NCBI GenBank assembly: GCA_035630615.1
Contig: DASQKI010000058.1
Span: 1 to 22,752, forward strand
DNA length: 22,752 nucleotides
Origin: DATFRX01 sp035630615
GTDB lineage: Bacteria > Actinomycetota > Actinomycetes > Propionibacteriales > Nocardioidaceae
Direction of reading: 5' to 3'
The notes below the pieces were generated by a model. That model saw only the letters and a list, made by a program, of their open reading frames with translations. It made no database searches and had not been told where the DNA came from. The stretch's first letter is position 1; every line of letters starts with the position of its first letter. Both the position numbers and the translations under genes were made by a program. Shown piece by piece: positions 15,254 through 22,453 of this stretch.

Positions 15254-16143
15254 AGCAGCTCCTCCGTGCCGGCTCGCCGAATGTAGACAATGACCATCGC
15301 GACGATCATGACCATCAGCGTGACCGACAACGCGGCCGCGAACGGATAGTCACCGGCGCCGAACAGGCCCTGAATCCGATTGCCGATCATCGTCTGCTGC
15401 GGAGTGCCGAGCAGCTCGACGTTGATGTAGTCACCGGCCGCCGGGATGAATGTCAAAAGCGTGCCCGCCACGACTCCAGGCATCGACAGCGGCCACGTCA
15501 CGCGCCGGAAGCCCTTGATCGGACTCGCATAGAGGTCGCTCGCCGCCTCGATCATCCGGCGGTCGATCTTCTCGAGGCTGGCGTACAACGGCAACACCAT
15601 GAACGGCAGGAAGTTGTACGTCAGACCGAGCACCACCGCGGCCGACGTGGCGAGCAGCCGGCCGTCGGGGCCAAGGATGTGCACGTCCTTCAAGAAGTCC
15701 ACGACCGTGCCTTGGTCGGCGAGTATCAATTTCCACGACAGGGTCCGAATCAGGAAACTCGTGAAGAACGGTGCGATCACCAAAACCAGCATGAGGTTCT
15801 TCCACCGCCCGGCCTTGAAGGCGATGGCGTACGCCATCGGGTAGCCGATCAGCAGGGCGAAGAGAGTAGCCAGTCCGGCGTAGACGAGCGAGCGCCAGAA
15901 CTCCGGCCAGTACGTCTGGAGCGCGTCGACGTAGTTGTTGAACGCCCACGTCACCTCGTACCCGGTCTCGAGCGTGCCGTTGGGGTCGTAAAGGCTAGTC
16001 GAGACCAGCGTCACCATCGGCACGACGAAGAAGATCGCGAGCCAGAGACCACCGGGTAGGAGCAGCAGGTAGCCGGTCCAGCGGCGTCGGCCGACCGCAG
16101 TCGACTGCGCAGCCTCGTCGACTCGCGCTTCGATCCGGCTCAC
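15250..16143 (-). CDS. potB: Polyamine-type ABC transporter permease (PotB-like)
   Basis: The 297-residue permease has a first membrane helix at about 24-47 (GYLLLLPGGLWLAIFFVVP), the PotB-type segment SFLIRTLSWKLIL (129-141) and the EAA loop EAASDLYASPIKGFRRV starting at 199 with WPLSMPGV after it. It forms the import channel with PotC and contacts PotA through the EAA loop. The start is GTG at 16143, with GGAG 5 nt upstream and a 4-nt GTGA overlap with the potA stop. A longer frame to 16305 reads Arg-rich nonsense inside potA and is rejected. Confidence 0.93.
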   Translation of the reverse strand: MSRIEARVDEAAQSTAVGRRRWTGYLLLLPGGLWLAIFFVVPMVTLVSTSLYDPNGTLETGYEVTWAFNNYVDALQTYWPEFWRSLVYAGLATLFALLIGYPMAYAIAFKAGRWKNLMLVLVIAPFFTSFLIRTLSWKLILADQGTVVDFLKDVHILGPDGRLLATSAAVVLGLTYNFLPFMVLPLYASLEKIDRRMIEAASDLYASPIKGFRRVTWPLSMPGVVAGTLLTFIPAAGDYINVELLGTPQQTMIGNRIQGLFGAGDYPFAAALSVTLMVMIVAMVIVYIRRAGTEELL

Positions 16144-17321
16144 GGCAGCTCCGACAAATCGCCCTCGACTCCTGCATGCGCGTCTTGTGCGGCGTCGAGG
16201 CAGAACGTGTGCTCCGCCCGCCACTGCAGGTCGACGACCTCGTCCACTCGGAAGACTTCCCGGGCGCCGGTGTTTTGCTCGAACACGGTGAGCTCCTGGC
16301 CCCACGGCATCCGAACGAGATACTGCGTCGAAACTCCGGTGAAGCTCACGTCACTCACAACGCCACCTGGGAGGACGTTGGATTTCGGTCCGGCGTCCGC
16401 GCCAGGCGACTCCAGGTACACCTTCTCGGGCCGGACGCCCACCCAGACGTCGCCCGTGTCCACATGGGCCCGGCCGGTCGGAACCCGCAGCTTCGCGCCG
16501 CGGACGTCGACGTTGTGCACCCCGTCCGCCGTGTCGACGATCGATCCGGCGATCAGGTTGGACTGACCGAGGAAGTTGGCCACGAACGTCGTCGCCGGAT
16601 TTTCGTAAAGCTCCGCCGGGTCGCCCAACTGCTCGACGACGCCGGCATCCATCACCGCGACAGTGTCGGCCATCGTCATGGCTTCCTCCTGGTCGTGGGT
16701 GACGTGGACGAAAGTGATCCCGACCTCGAGCTGGATCCGCTTCAGCTCGATCTGCATCTGGCGCCGCAGCTTCAGGTCGAGAGCGCCGAGCGGCTCGTCG
16801 AGCAGCAACACCTGCGGCTGGTTGATGAGGGCCCGGGCCAACGCGACGCGCTGCTGCTGGCCACCGGACAGCTGCGCCGGCCGCCGCTTGCCGTACCCCG
16901 GGAGCTCCACGAGCTCCAACATCCGGTCGACCTCATGGTCGACCTTCCTGCGGCCCTGCTGTTTCGGCCCGAAGGCGACATTCTCCGCGATCGACAGGTG
17001 CGGAAAGAGCGCGTAGCTCTGGAACACGGTGTTGACCGGACGTTTGTAGGGCCGGAGCGAGGTGATCCGGCGCTCACCGAGGTAGACCTCGCCCTCGGTC
17101 GCTTTCTCGAGCCCGGCGACCATCCGCAGCGTCGTCGTCTTGCCACACCCCGAAGGCCCCAACAGCGCGAAGAACGACCCCGCCGGCACCGTGAGCTCCA
17201 GCTGGTCGACAGCGGTGAAGGCACCGAAGCGTTTCGTGACTGAGGCAAGCCGGAGATCGTCGCCCGGTCGGGTCGTGCGGTCCGAAGCCCCACGAGCCGT
17301 GGTCGTCGCCTCAGAGCTCAC
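16140..17321 (-). CDS. potA: Polyamine-type ABC transporter ATP-binding protein (PotA-like)
   Basis: The 393-residue ATPase shows Walker A GPSGCGKTT (55-63), the Q-loop at Q101, signature LSGGQQQR (151-158), Walker B VLLLDEP (171-177) and the switch His209 in VTHD. A C-terminal TOBE-like regulatory region (about 285-370, WVGVRPEKVYLE and later WGQELTVFEQN) is normal for PotA. It powers import of polyamine by the PotB/PotC channel. The GTG at 17321 is preceded by GGAGG 8 nt upstream, and that ribosome site lies within the last codons of potD, four bases separating the two genes. All catalytic residues are intact. Confidence 0.94.
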   Translation of the reverse strand: MSSEATTTARGASDRTTRPGDDLRLASVTKRFGAFTAVDQLELTVPAGSFFALLGPSGCGKTTTLRMVAGLEKATEGEVYLGERRITSLRPYKRPVNTVFQSYALFPHLSIAENVAFGPKQQGRRKVDHEVDRMLELVELPGYGKRRPAQLSGGQQQRVALARALINQPQVLLLDEPLGALDLKLRRQMQIELKRIQLEVGITFVHVTHDQEEAMTMADTVAVMDAGVVEQLGDPAELYENPATTFVANFLGQSNLIAGSIVDTADGVHNVDVRGAKLRVPTGRAHVDTGDVWVGVRPEKVYLESPGADAGPKSNVLPGGVVSDVSFTGVSTQYLVRMPWGQELTVFEQNTGAREVFRVDEVVDLQWRAEHTFCLDAAQDAHAGVEGDLSELP

Positions 17322-17325
17322 CGAC

Positions 17326-18567
17326 TCAACCTCCGCTCACCTCTTGGAAGTCCCGCTCGTAGGCCCGCGACTGAGTCTCGTCGAGCGACATGAAGGCGTA
17401 GGTGCTGCTAAGCATCTTCTCGTCGGGGAAGATCAGCGGGTTGTCGACCAGGCTCGGGTCGACCTTCTCCATCGCCTCCTGAGCTCCGACCACCGGGCAG
17501 ATGTAGTTGACCCAGCCGGCCAACTGCGCTGCCACCTCCGGGTCGTAGTAGTAGTTCATCAGCTTCTCGGCGTTGGTCTTATGGGTGGCCTTGTTGGGGA
17601 CGATCATGTTGTCGCTCCACAGCGACAAGCCCTCGGCCGGCGGCATCCACTTGATGTTGGGGTTGGTGTACTGCGTGATGATCACGTCACCGGACCAGGC
17701 CTCGCAGGCAGCGACGTTGCCCGCCGCCAGGTCTTGCAGGTAGTTGTTGCCGTTGAACGCCCGGATCTGTCCGTCGTCGACCGCCTGCTGCAACCGTTCG
17801 AGTGCGGCGCCCCACTCGTCCTCGGTGAATTCCTCGGGGTTGGCCCCCTCGATCAGCAGCATGAACAGCATCGTGTCCCGCATCTCGGTCAGCAACGTGA
17901 CCTGGCCCTTGAGATCGGGACGGCTGATCAGGTCCTCGAAGCTCTCGACCGGGTCGGTCATCTCGGCGTTGTACGCGATGCCGGTAAGTCCGCTCTGCCA
18001 CGGCACGCTGTGCATGCGTCCGGGGTCCCACGCGGGGTCTTGGAGGCCCGGGGTCAAGTTGGCATCGACGTTCGGCAGGTTTGCATGGTCGAGCTCCTGG
18101 ATCCAGCCGAGGCTGATCATCCGGTCGGCCATCCAGTCGGTGAGCACGAAGATGTCCCGCTCGGTGGACTCGCAGGCACCGAGCTGGTTGCGTACCTTCT
18201 CGAAGAACTCGATGTTGTCGTTGATATCGGTCGTGTAGTTGACCGTGATGCCGGTCTGCTCCTGGAAATCCTCGAGTGTCGGCAAGACGGTGACCTTCTC
18301 GCCATCGCGCTCGACCCGCTTCTGGTCCATGTAAGCCGGCCAGTTGGAGAAGTCGAGCTCCTGCTCGCTGGCCGAAAGATCCTCGCTGGTGCACGACTCT
18401 TGGGTTTGCGTCTGAGGGTCGGTCCCACAGGCGGCAAGCGCCCCACCGCCCGCGACGGCGAGGGCCGAAAGAGATGCGCCGCGTAGGAACGTGCGGCGGC
18501 TGACCGATGCCCGGACCATGGACATTAGCTCCGGGGGAAGTCCAGGTGGTGGCTGGCGACGGATCAT
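17326..18567 (-). CDS. potD: Polyamine-type ABC transporter substrate-binding lipoprotein (PotD-like)
   Basis: The 413-residue protein begins with a Tat-like signal SRRTFLRG (23-30) ending in the lipobox LAAC with Cys47, so it should be exported folded and anchored as a lipoprotein. The mature part matches PotD/PotF: LDFSNWPAYMD, then GITVNYTTDINDN, and later WSGDVIITQYTNPNIKWMPPAEG and NAEKLMNYYYDPEVAA. These proteins bind spermidine, putrescine or related amines between two lobes. The ATG at 18567 has AAAGG 7 nt upstream; a longer frame to 18720 lacks a ribosome site. It is the first gene of potDABC, and its Trp/Asp-rich pocket supports a cationic ligand, although the exact amine is unknown. 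Confidence 0.93.
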   Translation of the reverse strand: MIRRQPPPGLPPELMSMVRASVSRRTFLRGASLSALAVAGGGALAACGTDPQTQTQESCTSEDLSASEQELDFSNWPAYMDQKRVERDGEKVTVLPTLEDFQEQTGITVNYTTDINDNIEFFEKVRNQLGACESTERDIFVLTDWMADRMISLGWIQELDHANLPNVDANLTPGLQDPAWDPGRMHSVPWQSGLTGIAYNAEMTDPVESFEDLISRPDLKGQVTLLTEMRDTMLFMLLIEGANPEEFTEDEWGAALERLQQAVDDGQIRAFNGNNYLQDLAAGNVAACEAWSGDVIITQYTNPNIKWMPPAEGLSLWSDNMIVPNKATHKTNAEKLMNYYYDPEVAAQLAGWVNYICPVVGAQEAMEKVDPSLVDNPLIFPDEKMLSSTYAFMSLDETQSRAYERDFQEVSGG

Positions 18568-18626
18568 CCGTGAACCTTTCAAAGGGGACGTAGCGGCGCG
18601 CGGAGTCAATATCCTTCGCCGGTCGA

Positions 18627-18656
18627 ATCGTATGTTGCCGTCTCCCGAGCGCTCGG
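18627..18656 (-). promoter_or_regulatory. Putative potD promoter with overlapping palindromic operator
   Basis: On the minus strand TACGAT (18632-18627) fits the -10 pattern TAnnnT about 60 nt before the potD start. Just upstream lies a perfect 12-bp palindrome CCGAGCGCTCGG (18645-18656), which would cover the spacer and -35 zone. It sits between potD and the divergent Lrp-type gene, the usual place for an operator of that regulator. Neither transcription start nor binding is shown; the palindrome is the only directly visible fact. Confidence 0.4.
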
Positions 18657-18806
18657 CACCCGTGGCCCGCGGAAGCGACGACCTCGGACGCATCGTGGCA
18701 CGGTGTCCGGTCGCTGACAAGGGATTCCGTCGCCGTGATACACGCCTGCAACGGAAACCTAAGGCGAATCACGAATCTTGCGCAGGATCAGTCGATCGGT
18801 GCCCGA

Positions 18807-18812
18807 TACGCT
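18807..18812 (+). promoter_or_regulatory. -10 box (TACGCT) for leaderless lrp-like gene
   Basis: TACGCT matches TAnnnT and ends 6 nt before the GTG at 18819, the leaderless spacing seen also before 638 and 3340. TTGCGC at 18778-18783 is too far (23-nt spacer) to be a good -35. No ribosome site precedes the GTG. Confidence 0.5.
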
Positions 18813-18818
18813 AAGTCC

Positions 18819-19142
18819 GTGGGCACCGTCGTGGACCAGGCGGCCAACCGCCGAAACAACGAGCGTGGCACGACCCTCGACGATGTGTCCAAGGCCATTA
18901 TCGAGGAACTCCAACAGGACGGCCGGCGCTCCTACGCCGCGATCGGCAAGGCGGTCGGCCTCTCCGACGCCGCCGTGCGCCAGCGGTTCCAGCGGCTCCT
19001 CGATAGCGACGTCATGCAGATCGTCGCCGTGACGAACCCGGCCATCCCCGGCGTACTGCGTACGGAGGCATACGTCTACCTCCGGCTGCGCAAGCAGACG
19101 TACGCCACCTTGCCGAGTCCCCGGTCGGCCGCGCTCCGCTAA
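18819..19142 (+). CDS. Lrp/AsnC-family regulator with internally deleted effector domain
   Basis: The 107-residue product has an intact Lrp-type helix-turn-helix (LDDVSKAIIEELQQDGRRSY from 20, then AAIGKAVGLSDAAVRQRFQRL to 60, MQIVAVTNP 66-74). At that point a full-length relative, usually 150-165 residues, would enter the alpha-beta RAM ligand domain. Instead the sequence jumps to IPGVLRTEAYVYLRLRKQTY (76-95), which is the last strand of a RAM domain, and ends in an unrelated tail. About 55-60 residues are missing in frame. DNA binding may survive, but effector sensing and octamer assembly should not. The divergent position beside potD suggests it once controlled polyamine uptake. GTG start chosen by the leaderless -10 box. 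Confidence 0.8.
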   Translation: MGTVVDQAANRRNNERGTTLDDVSKAIIEELQQDGRRSYAAIGKAVGLSDAAVRQRFQRLLDSDVMQIVAVTNPAIPGVLRTEAYVYLRLRKQTYATLPSPRSAALR

Positions 19143-19327
19143 CCCCGCTGCTGGATCGATTGGTGGGTGTGGCGTTGCCGACCGCCGAGCATGTCCAAGC
19201 AGGCACGGACACGTTCGCCCGAGCCCTTGCTGGGGACGAGCAGTTGCGCGGGGCGCTCGGTAGGGCGATCGTCTGGTTGTCGCTGGCGATGACCAACAAC
19301 GCCGACACCCCAGAGGACCCGACATGA
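19103..19327 (+). pseudogene. Orphan C-terminal coding remnant upstream of the lipoprotein gene
   Basis: In a frame different from the Lrp-like gene, the plus strand is open through RHLAESPVGRAPLTPLLDRL, then VGVALPTAEHVQAGTDTFAR, and ends WLSLAMTNNADTPEDPT before TGA at 19325-19327. Codon third positions are mostly G or C, as in real genes here, yet no start codon with a ribosome site precedes it. Its stop overlaps the ATG of the next gene (ATGA), the normal sign of a translationally coupled gene pair. I read it as the tail of a gene whose front was lost in the same rearrangement that shortened the Lrp-like gene. The family is unknown. Confidence 0.5.
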
Positions 19328-19788
19328 CAACCCAAGTCAGGAGCCTGATCGGAGCCCTGGTTGGGCTCGGACTCATCCTGGTCGCCGGATGCAGCGACGA
19401 TAGCAACAACGACAGCATCGACACGCAAGGATGGACGTCCCAAGGCGTGATCGAGACGTTCGCGGAAGGCAACGTCCCGGCCGACTACGTCGGTCCGCTG
19501 TCGGAGTACGAACCGAGCAATTCAGCCCTGAAGGACACCGACGACGCGTCCTCATTCCACGCCTCGTGGTTCGACTTCGACACCGGCAGCATCCGCCTTT
19601 ACCACGGTCGCGTCTTCGTCTTCGATCACCTTGATCCCCTGCGAGAGATCGAGTCGTACTACAAGGAAGACCACGGCCACACCTGGGTCTTTACGAACGA
19701 GGCGTGCGGCATCTTGGTCCAACTCAACAGCAAGATGACGGCGTACTGGGCCAACCAGTATGAGGAGGTCGTGCAGAACATCTGCTGA
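19324..19788 (+). CDS. Small hypothetical lipoprotein
   Basis: The 154-residue protein has a short basic start, a hydrophobic core (8-20) and a lipobox LVAGC with Cys23 followed by an acidic linker (SDDSNNDSID), so it should be a membrane-anchored lipoprotein. The rest is rich in aromatic and acidic residues (FHASWFDFDTGSIRLYHGRV and later ESYYKEDHGHTWVF), with two Cys in the mature part. I do not recognise the family. GAGGA stands 6 nt before the ATG and the ATG overlaps the stop of the orphan coding remnant. It may be followed by its own short intergenic region; no terminator is clear. Confidence 0.8.
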   Translation: MTTQVRSLIGALVGLGLILVAGCSDDSNNDSIDTQGWTSQGVIETFAEGNVPADYVGPLSEYEPSNSALKDTDDASSFHASWFDFDTGSIRLYHGRVFVFDHLDPLREIESYYKEDHGHTWVFTNEACGILVQLNSKMTAYWANQYEEVVQNIC

Positions 19789-19936
19789 CTGACAGCTCCG
19801 AGGGCTCTGATTCAGATACCGCCACCTGAGCCGAGCGCACACTCGTCGATCGCGCCATCGAGTGCTGGCACCGGCTGGCGGGAGGGGCGGATAGGCTCCA
19901 CCACGGTCCGACCCGAGAGTCCGCGTAGGAGATCTC

Positions 19937-21250
19937 ATGTCCGAGAAGCTCACCGCCTTCTTCCTTCCCGAGTCGGCGTACGGTCCGACCAACCAATGCA
20001 TCGGCCTGGGGGACGTGCTCCTCAAGCGCGGACACCGTGTCGTGTTCGCTTGCGAGTCGTCGTGGGCGGGCAAGCTCGCGGCGCTCGGTTTCGAGGAGCG
20101 ACTCCTCGACCTTGCCGCTCCGGATCCGACGGCGACGGACGAGGACGCCGGCCAGTTCTGGACCGATTTCATCGCCGAGACCGCGCCGGAGTTCCGCAAG
20201 AGCACCACCGAGCAACTCGAGACCTTCATCAAGCCGACGTACCAGGCGCTCATCGATGGAGCCACGTACGCCGAGCCGACCCTGAGGCAGATCGTCGATG
20301 ATGTCCGGCCCGATGTTCTGGTTGAGGACAACGTCGTGCTCTTTCCGGCTCTCGCGACCAGCGATGCCCCGTTCGTGCGGATCGTGTCGTGCAATCCGCT
20401 GGAAATGCCCGGGGAGGTCATCGCGCCAAGGCTGTCGGGCCTTGCCCAAGACGATCCGGCGGCGTGGCGTCCATTCCGCGAGGAATTCGAGCGTACGCAC
20501 AAGGGCATGTGGGGGGCGTTCAATGCATGGGTGGTCGGGCAGGGCGCGCGACCGCTCCCCTACCTCGAGTTCATGCCGTCCGACGGCGCGGCGAACCTCT
20601 ACGTCTACCCGCAGGAGGCCGACTACGTCGGCGAGCGTCAGCTTGACGACTCGTGGCACCGCCTCGACTCCAGCGTCCGGCTGACCGACGAGCAGTACGT
20701 CATCGCCGACAAGCTCGCGGATCGGCCGGACGGCTCGGGGCTGGTCTATGTTTCCCTCGGGTCGCTCGGCGGTGCCGATGTCGAGCTCATGCAGCGGCTG
20801 ATCGATGCGCTCGCCGACAGCCGGCACCGGTTCATCGTCAGCATGGGCCCACAGGCGGACAAGATCAGCCTGGCCGACAACATGGCCGGCGCCGGGATGC
20901 TGCCGCAGACCAACGTGATCCCGCAGGTCGATCTCGTGATCAGTCACGGCGGCAACAACACCACGACCGAGGCGTTGCACTTCGGCAAGCCGATGGTGGT
21001 GCTGCCGCTGTTCTGGGATCAGTACGACAATGCCCAGCGCATGCACGAGCTCGGCCTCGGCATCCGGCTGAAGACCTACGAGTTCACTCCCGAGCAACTC
21101 AACGACGCGGTCGACACTCTGCTCGGCGATACCAGGCTACGCGGCCGCCTCGACCAGATCGGCGCTGACATCCGGCAACGTGACGGGCTCACGAAGGGCG
21201 CCGGCATTATCGAACAGATAGGCCTCGCCCACGTACGCGTCAAGGCGTGA
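19937..21250 (+). CDS. GT1-like glycosyltransferase (UGT/MGT fold)
   Basis: The 437-residue protein has the GT-B two-lobe plan. The N-lobe begins FFLPESAYGPTNQCIGLGDV and LLKRGHRVVFACES; the C-lobe has LVYVSLGSLGG (about 269-279) and the sugar-nucleotide signature VISHGGNNTTTEALHFGKP (His337), then LPLFWDQYDNAQRM. This is the MGT/UGT C-terminal pattern for binding UDP- or TDP-sugars, with small lipophilic acceptors usual. At the N-terminal site where most members have GH(V/I)NP with the catalytic His, this protein reads GPTNQ, so the usual base is missing. AGGAG lies 5 nt before the ATG. TAGGCT at 19891-19896 is a possible -10 box. Donor and acceptor are unknown. Confidence 0.88.
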   Translation: MSEKLTAFFLPESAYGPTNQCIGLGDVLLKRGHRVVFACESSWAGKLAALGFEERLLDLAAPDPTATDEDAGQFWTDFIAETAPEFRKSTTEQLETFIKPTYQALIDGATYAEPTLRQIVDDVRPDVLVEDNVVLFPALATSDAPFVRIVSCNPLEMPGEVIAPRLSGLAQDDPAAWRPFREEFERTHKGMWGAFNAWVVGQGARPLPYLEFMPSDGAANLYVYPQEADYVGERQLDDSWHRLDSSVRLTDEQYVIADKLADRPDGSGLVYVSLGSLGGADVELMQRLIDALADSRHRFIVSMGPQADKISLADNMAGAGMLPQTNVIPQVDLVISHGGNNTTTEALHFGKPMVVLPLFWDQYDNAQRMHELGLGIRLKTYEFTPEQLNDAVDTLLGDTRLRGRLDQIGADIRQRDGLTKGAGIIEQIGLAHVRVKA

Positions 21251-21594
21251 GGCCGGTCCACAACTGCCCCGCGACCGCGTCGCTACCGCTTGACGGGTCT
21301 GACGACTCGGAAACGAGAGTACGCAACGTCGACGGTGTTACTGACCGGCGCGCACCTGCGGCCTGACTGCCGAGCTTGATGCGAGGCCACCCTCGATCGG
21401 CAGCGGCACCGGCGCAAAGGAGCCCAACAGGAGGCCGGAAACTTGACTCCCCGCCTGGCTCGGTCAAATGCTTTTGGGGACACACTTGACCCGTGTGCCC
21501 ACACCAAACCGGCCAGTCACGTCACAGCCGACCAGGCGACCCTACCCGCCTTTGACCTGCGACGACGACAACTCAAGAGACCGAGCCAATGCCG

Positions 21595-21636
21595 TCGGGC
21601 TGGCGGGATTCGAACCGGCGACCCCTTGACCCCCAG
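21595..21636 (-). pseudogene. tRNA-Pro(GGG) 3'-half remnant (copy B)
   Basis: Minus-strand reading gives anticodon loop CTGGGGG (anticodon GGG, proline), stem strand TCAAG, variable loop, T arm GCCGG-TTCGAAT-CCCGC with one broken pair, acceptor strand CAGCCCG and discriminator A followed by CGG. The 5' neighbour (ATAGTT) does not pair with TCAAG and no 5' acceptor or D arm is found, so this is not a working tRNA. The retained part, anticodon loop to 3' end, is the segment tyrosine recombinases commonly use as crossover core. Confidence 0.78.
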
Positions 21637-21767
21637 AACTATGAGCTACGCACAACCTGCGAAAACAGCAACAGCAGGGGCTTAAACCGGTCTCCCCTCC
21701 CCCATGTTTCGCACCTTTTGCCGATGTCTTGGGGACACCCGGTCCCAACCTGGTCCCGCCGGTCCCC
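21595..21767 (-). repeat. 173-bp tRNA-derived direct repeat, copy B (att-like)
   Basis: This is the partner of 7981-8153, in the same orientation and of exactly the same length. Reading the minus strand it starts GGGGACCGGCGGGACC, contains the shared GTTGCTGT run (about 21668-21675) and ends in the tRNA-Pro 3' half. The two outer blocks are best conserved: 16 of 16 bases at the GGGGACC end and 40 of 42 in the tRNA part, while the middle has drifted. If the repeats are attachment sites, any element body would lie on the high-coordinate side of each copy, so the intact tRNA-Pro would be expected beyond the right edge of this window. Confidence 0.75.
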
Positions 21768-21962
21768 AACACCCAGCGCCGGCACAGACGATCCCTGCTT
21801 GAGGGGAATCGGCAGCAGTCATGACCGCCTAGCACCGCATCCAACTACAGAGGCGACGCTGGACGCAGGTGGCGCGTAATAGGTCCTGCCCCTGACTTGC
21901 AACGTGGCGCGGCCCGCTCGTGCAGCCGCCCAGCGAGTCGCGCTGCGGTCTCAGGTTCAGGA

Positions 21963-22448
21963 CTAGGAGTTCGCGCGCTCCGCGACGTCCTTGTAGATGC
22001 GCAGCATCCCGCCCCAGGCGTCGGGACCCTCGAAGGTCCTCTGCATCTTGGCCGCGTCGGCGCCGTACGCCTCGAGGTCACGGTGCACGAGCTCGACGAG
22101 GGTGCGCCGGTCCTCCGTCGGCGTGAACGACACGTCGAGGTGGGTGACGAGGTCGGCGTGGTGGGCCCAGTCGGCGCCGATCTGCCAGGTGACCGTGAAG
22201 CCGCGGGGTGCGTCCCACGCCGTGACCACGCCCGTGTCGGTCTCCTCGCCGCCCTCGTGCCTGGCGTACCAACGACCACCCACGAACGGCTCGATGATGA
22301 TCTCCTTGAGCGGCGTCTCACCGATGTGATGGCCCGCCGGCCACCACGAGATCATCTCGTCGGTGAACACCTCGAAGCAGCGCTGCTGGTCGAGGCCGAC
22401 CGAGACGCTGACGCGCACCGGGCTGATGGTCTGCTGTTGCTGGGTCAT
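21963..22448 (-). CDS. SRPBCC/AHSA1-family protein
   Basis: The 161-residue product is an SRPBCC (START-like, Aha1 C-terminal type) protein. An N-terminal strand VRVSVSVGLDQQRCFEVFTD leads to MISWWPAGHHIG, then EPFVGGRWYARHEGGEE, VTAWDAPRGFTVTWQI and a long C-terminal helix that closes the ligand cavity. Such proteins bind hydrophobic ligands or assist in stress responses; the exact role is unknown. The ATG at 22448 has AAGGAG 8 nt upstream. It lies 5 nt after the ArsR-type gene, forming the ArsR-SRPBCC pair found widely in actinobacteria, in which the first gene probably controls both. Confidence 0.9.
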   Translation of the reverse strand: MTQQQQTISPVRVSVSVGLDQQRCFEVFTDEMISWWPAGHHIGETPLKEIIIEPFVGGRWYARHEGGEETDTGVVTAWDAPRGFTVTWQIGADWAHHADLVTHLDVSFTPTEDRRTLVELVHRDLEAYGADAAKMQRTFEGPDAWGGMLRIYKDVAERANS

Positions 22449-22453
22449 CGGTC

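Larger units (their letters stand above)
21251..21962. other. 712-bp gene-free region with tRNA-derived repeat copy B
   Basis: No protein is supported here. A small hairpin GCGAC-CGC-GTCGC (21271-21283) 21 nt after the glycosyltransferase stop may help end its transcript. A partial echo of the repeat tail, TTTTGGGGACACA, lies near 21473-21485. The main feature is the 173-bp repeat at 21595-21767; reading frames across it are tRNA-derived artefacts. Nothing recognisable follows before the SRPBCC gene. Confidence 0.45.

Noticed and set aside
16176..17243. Plus-strand frame (355 codons) opposite potA
   Set aside because: potA has all ABC ATPase motifs on the minus strand; the plus frame is a shadow.
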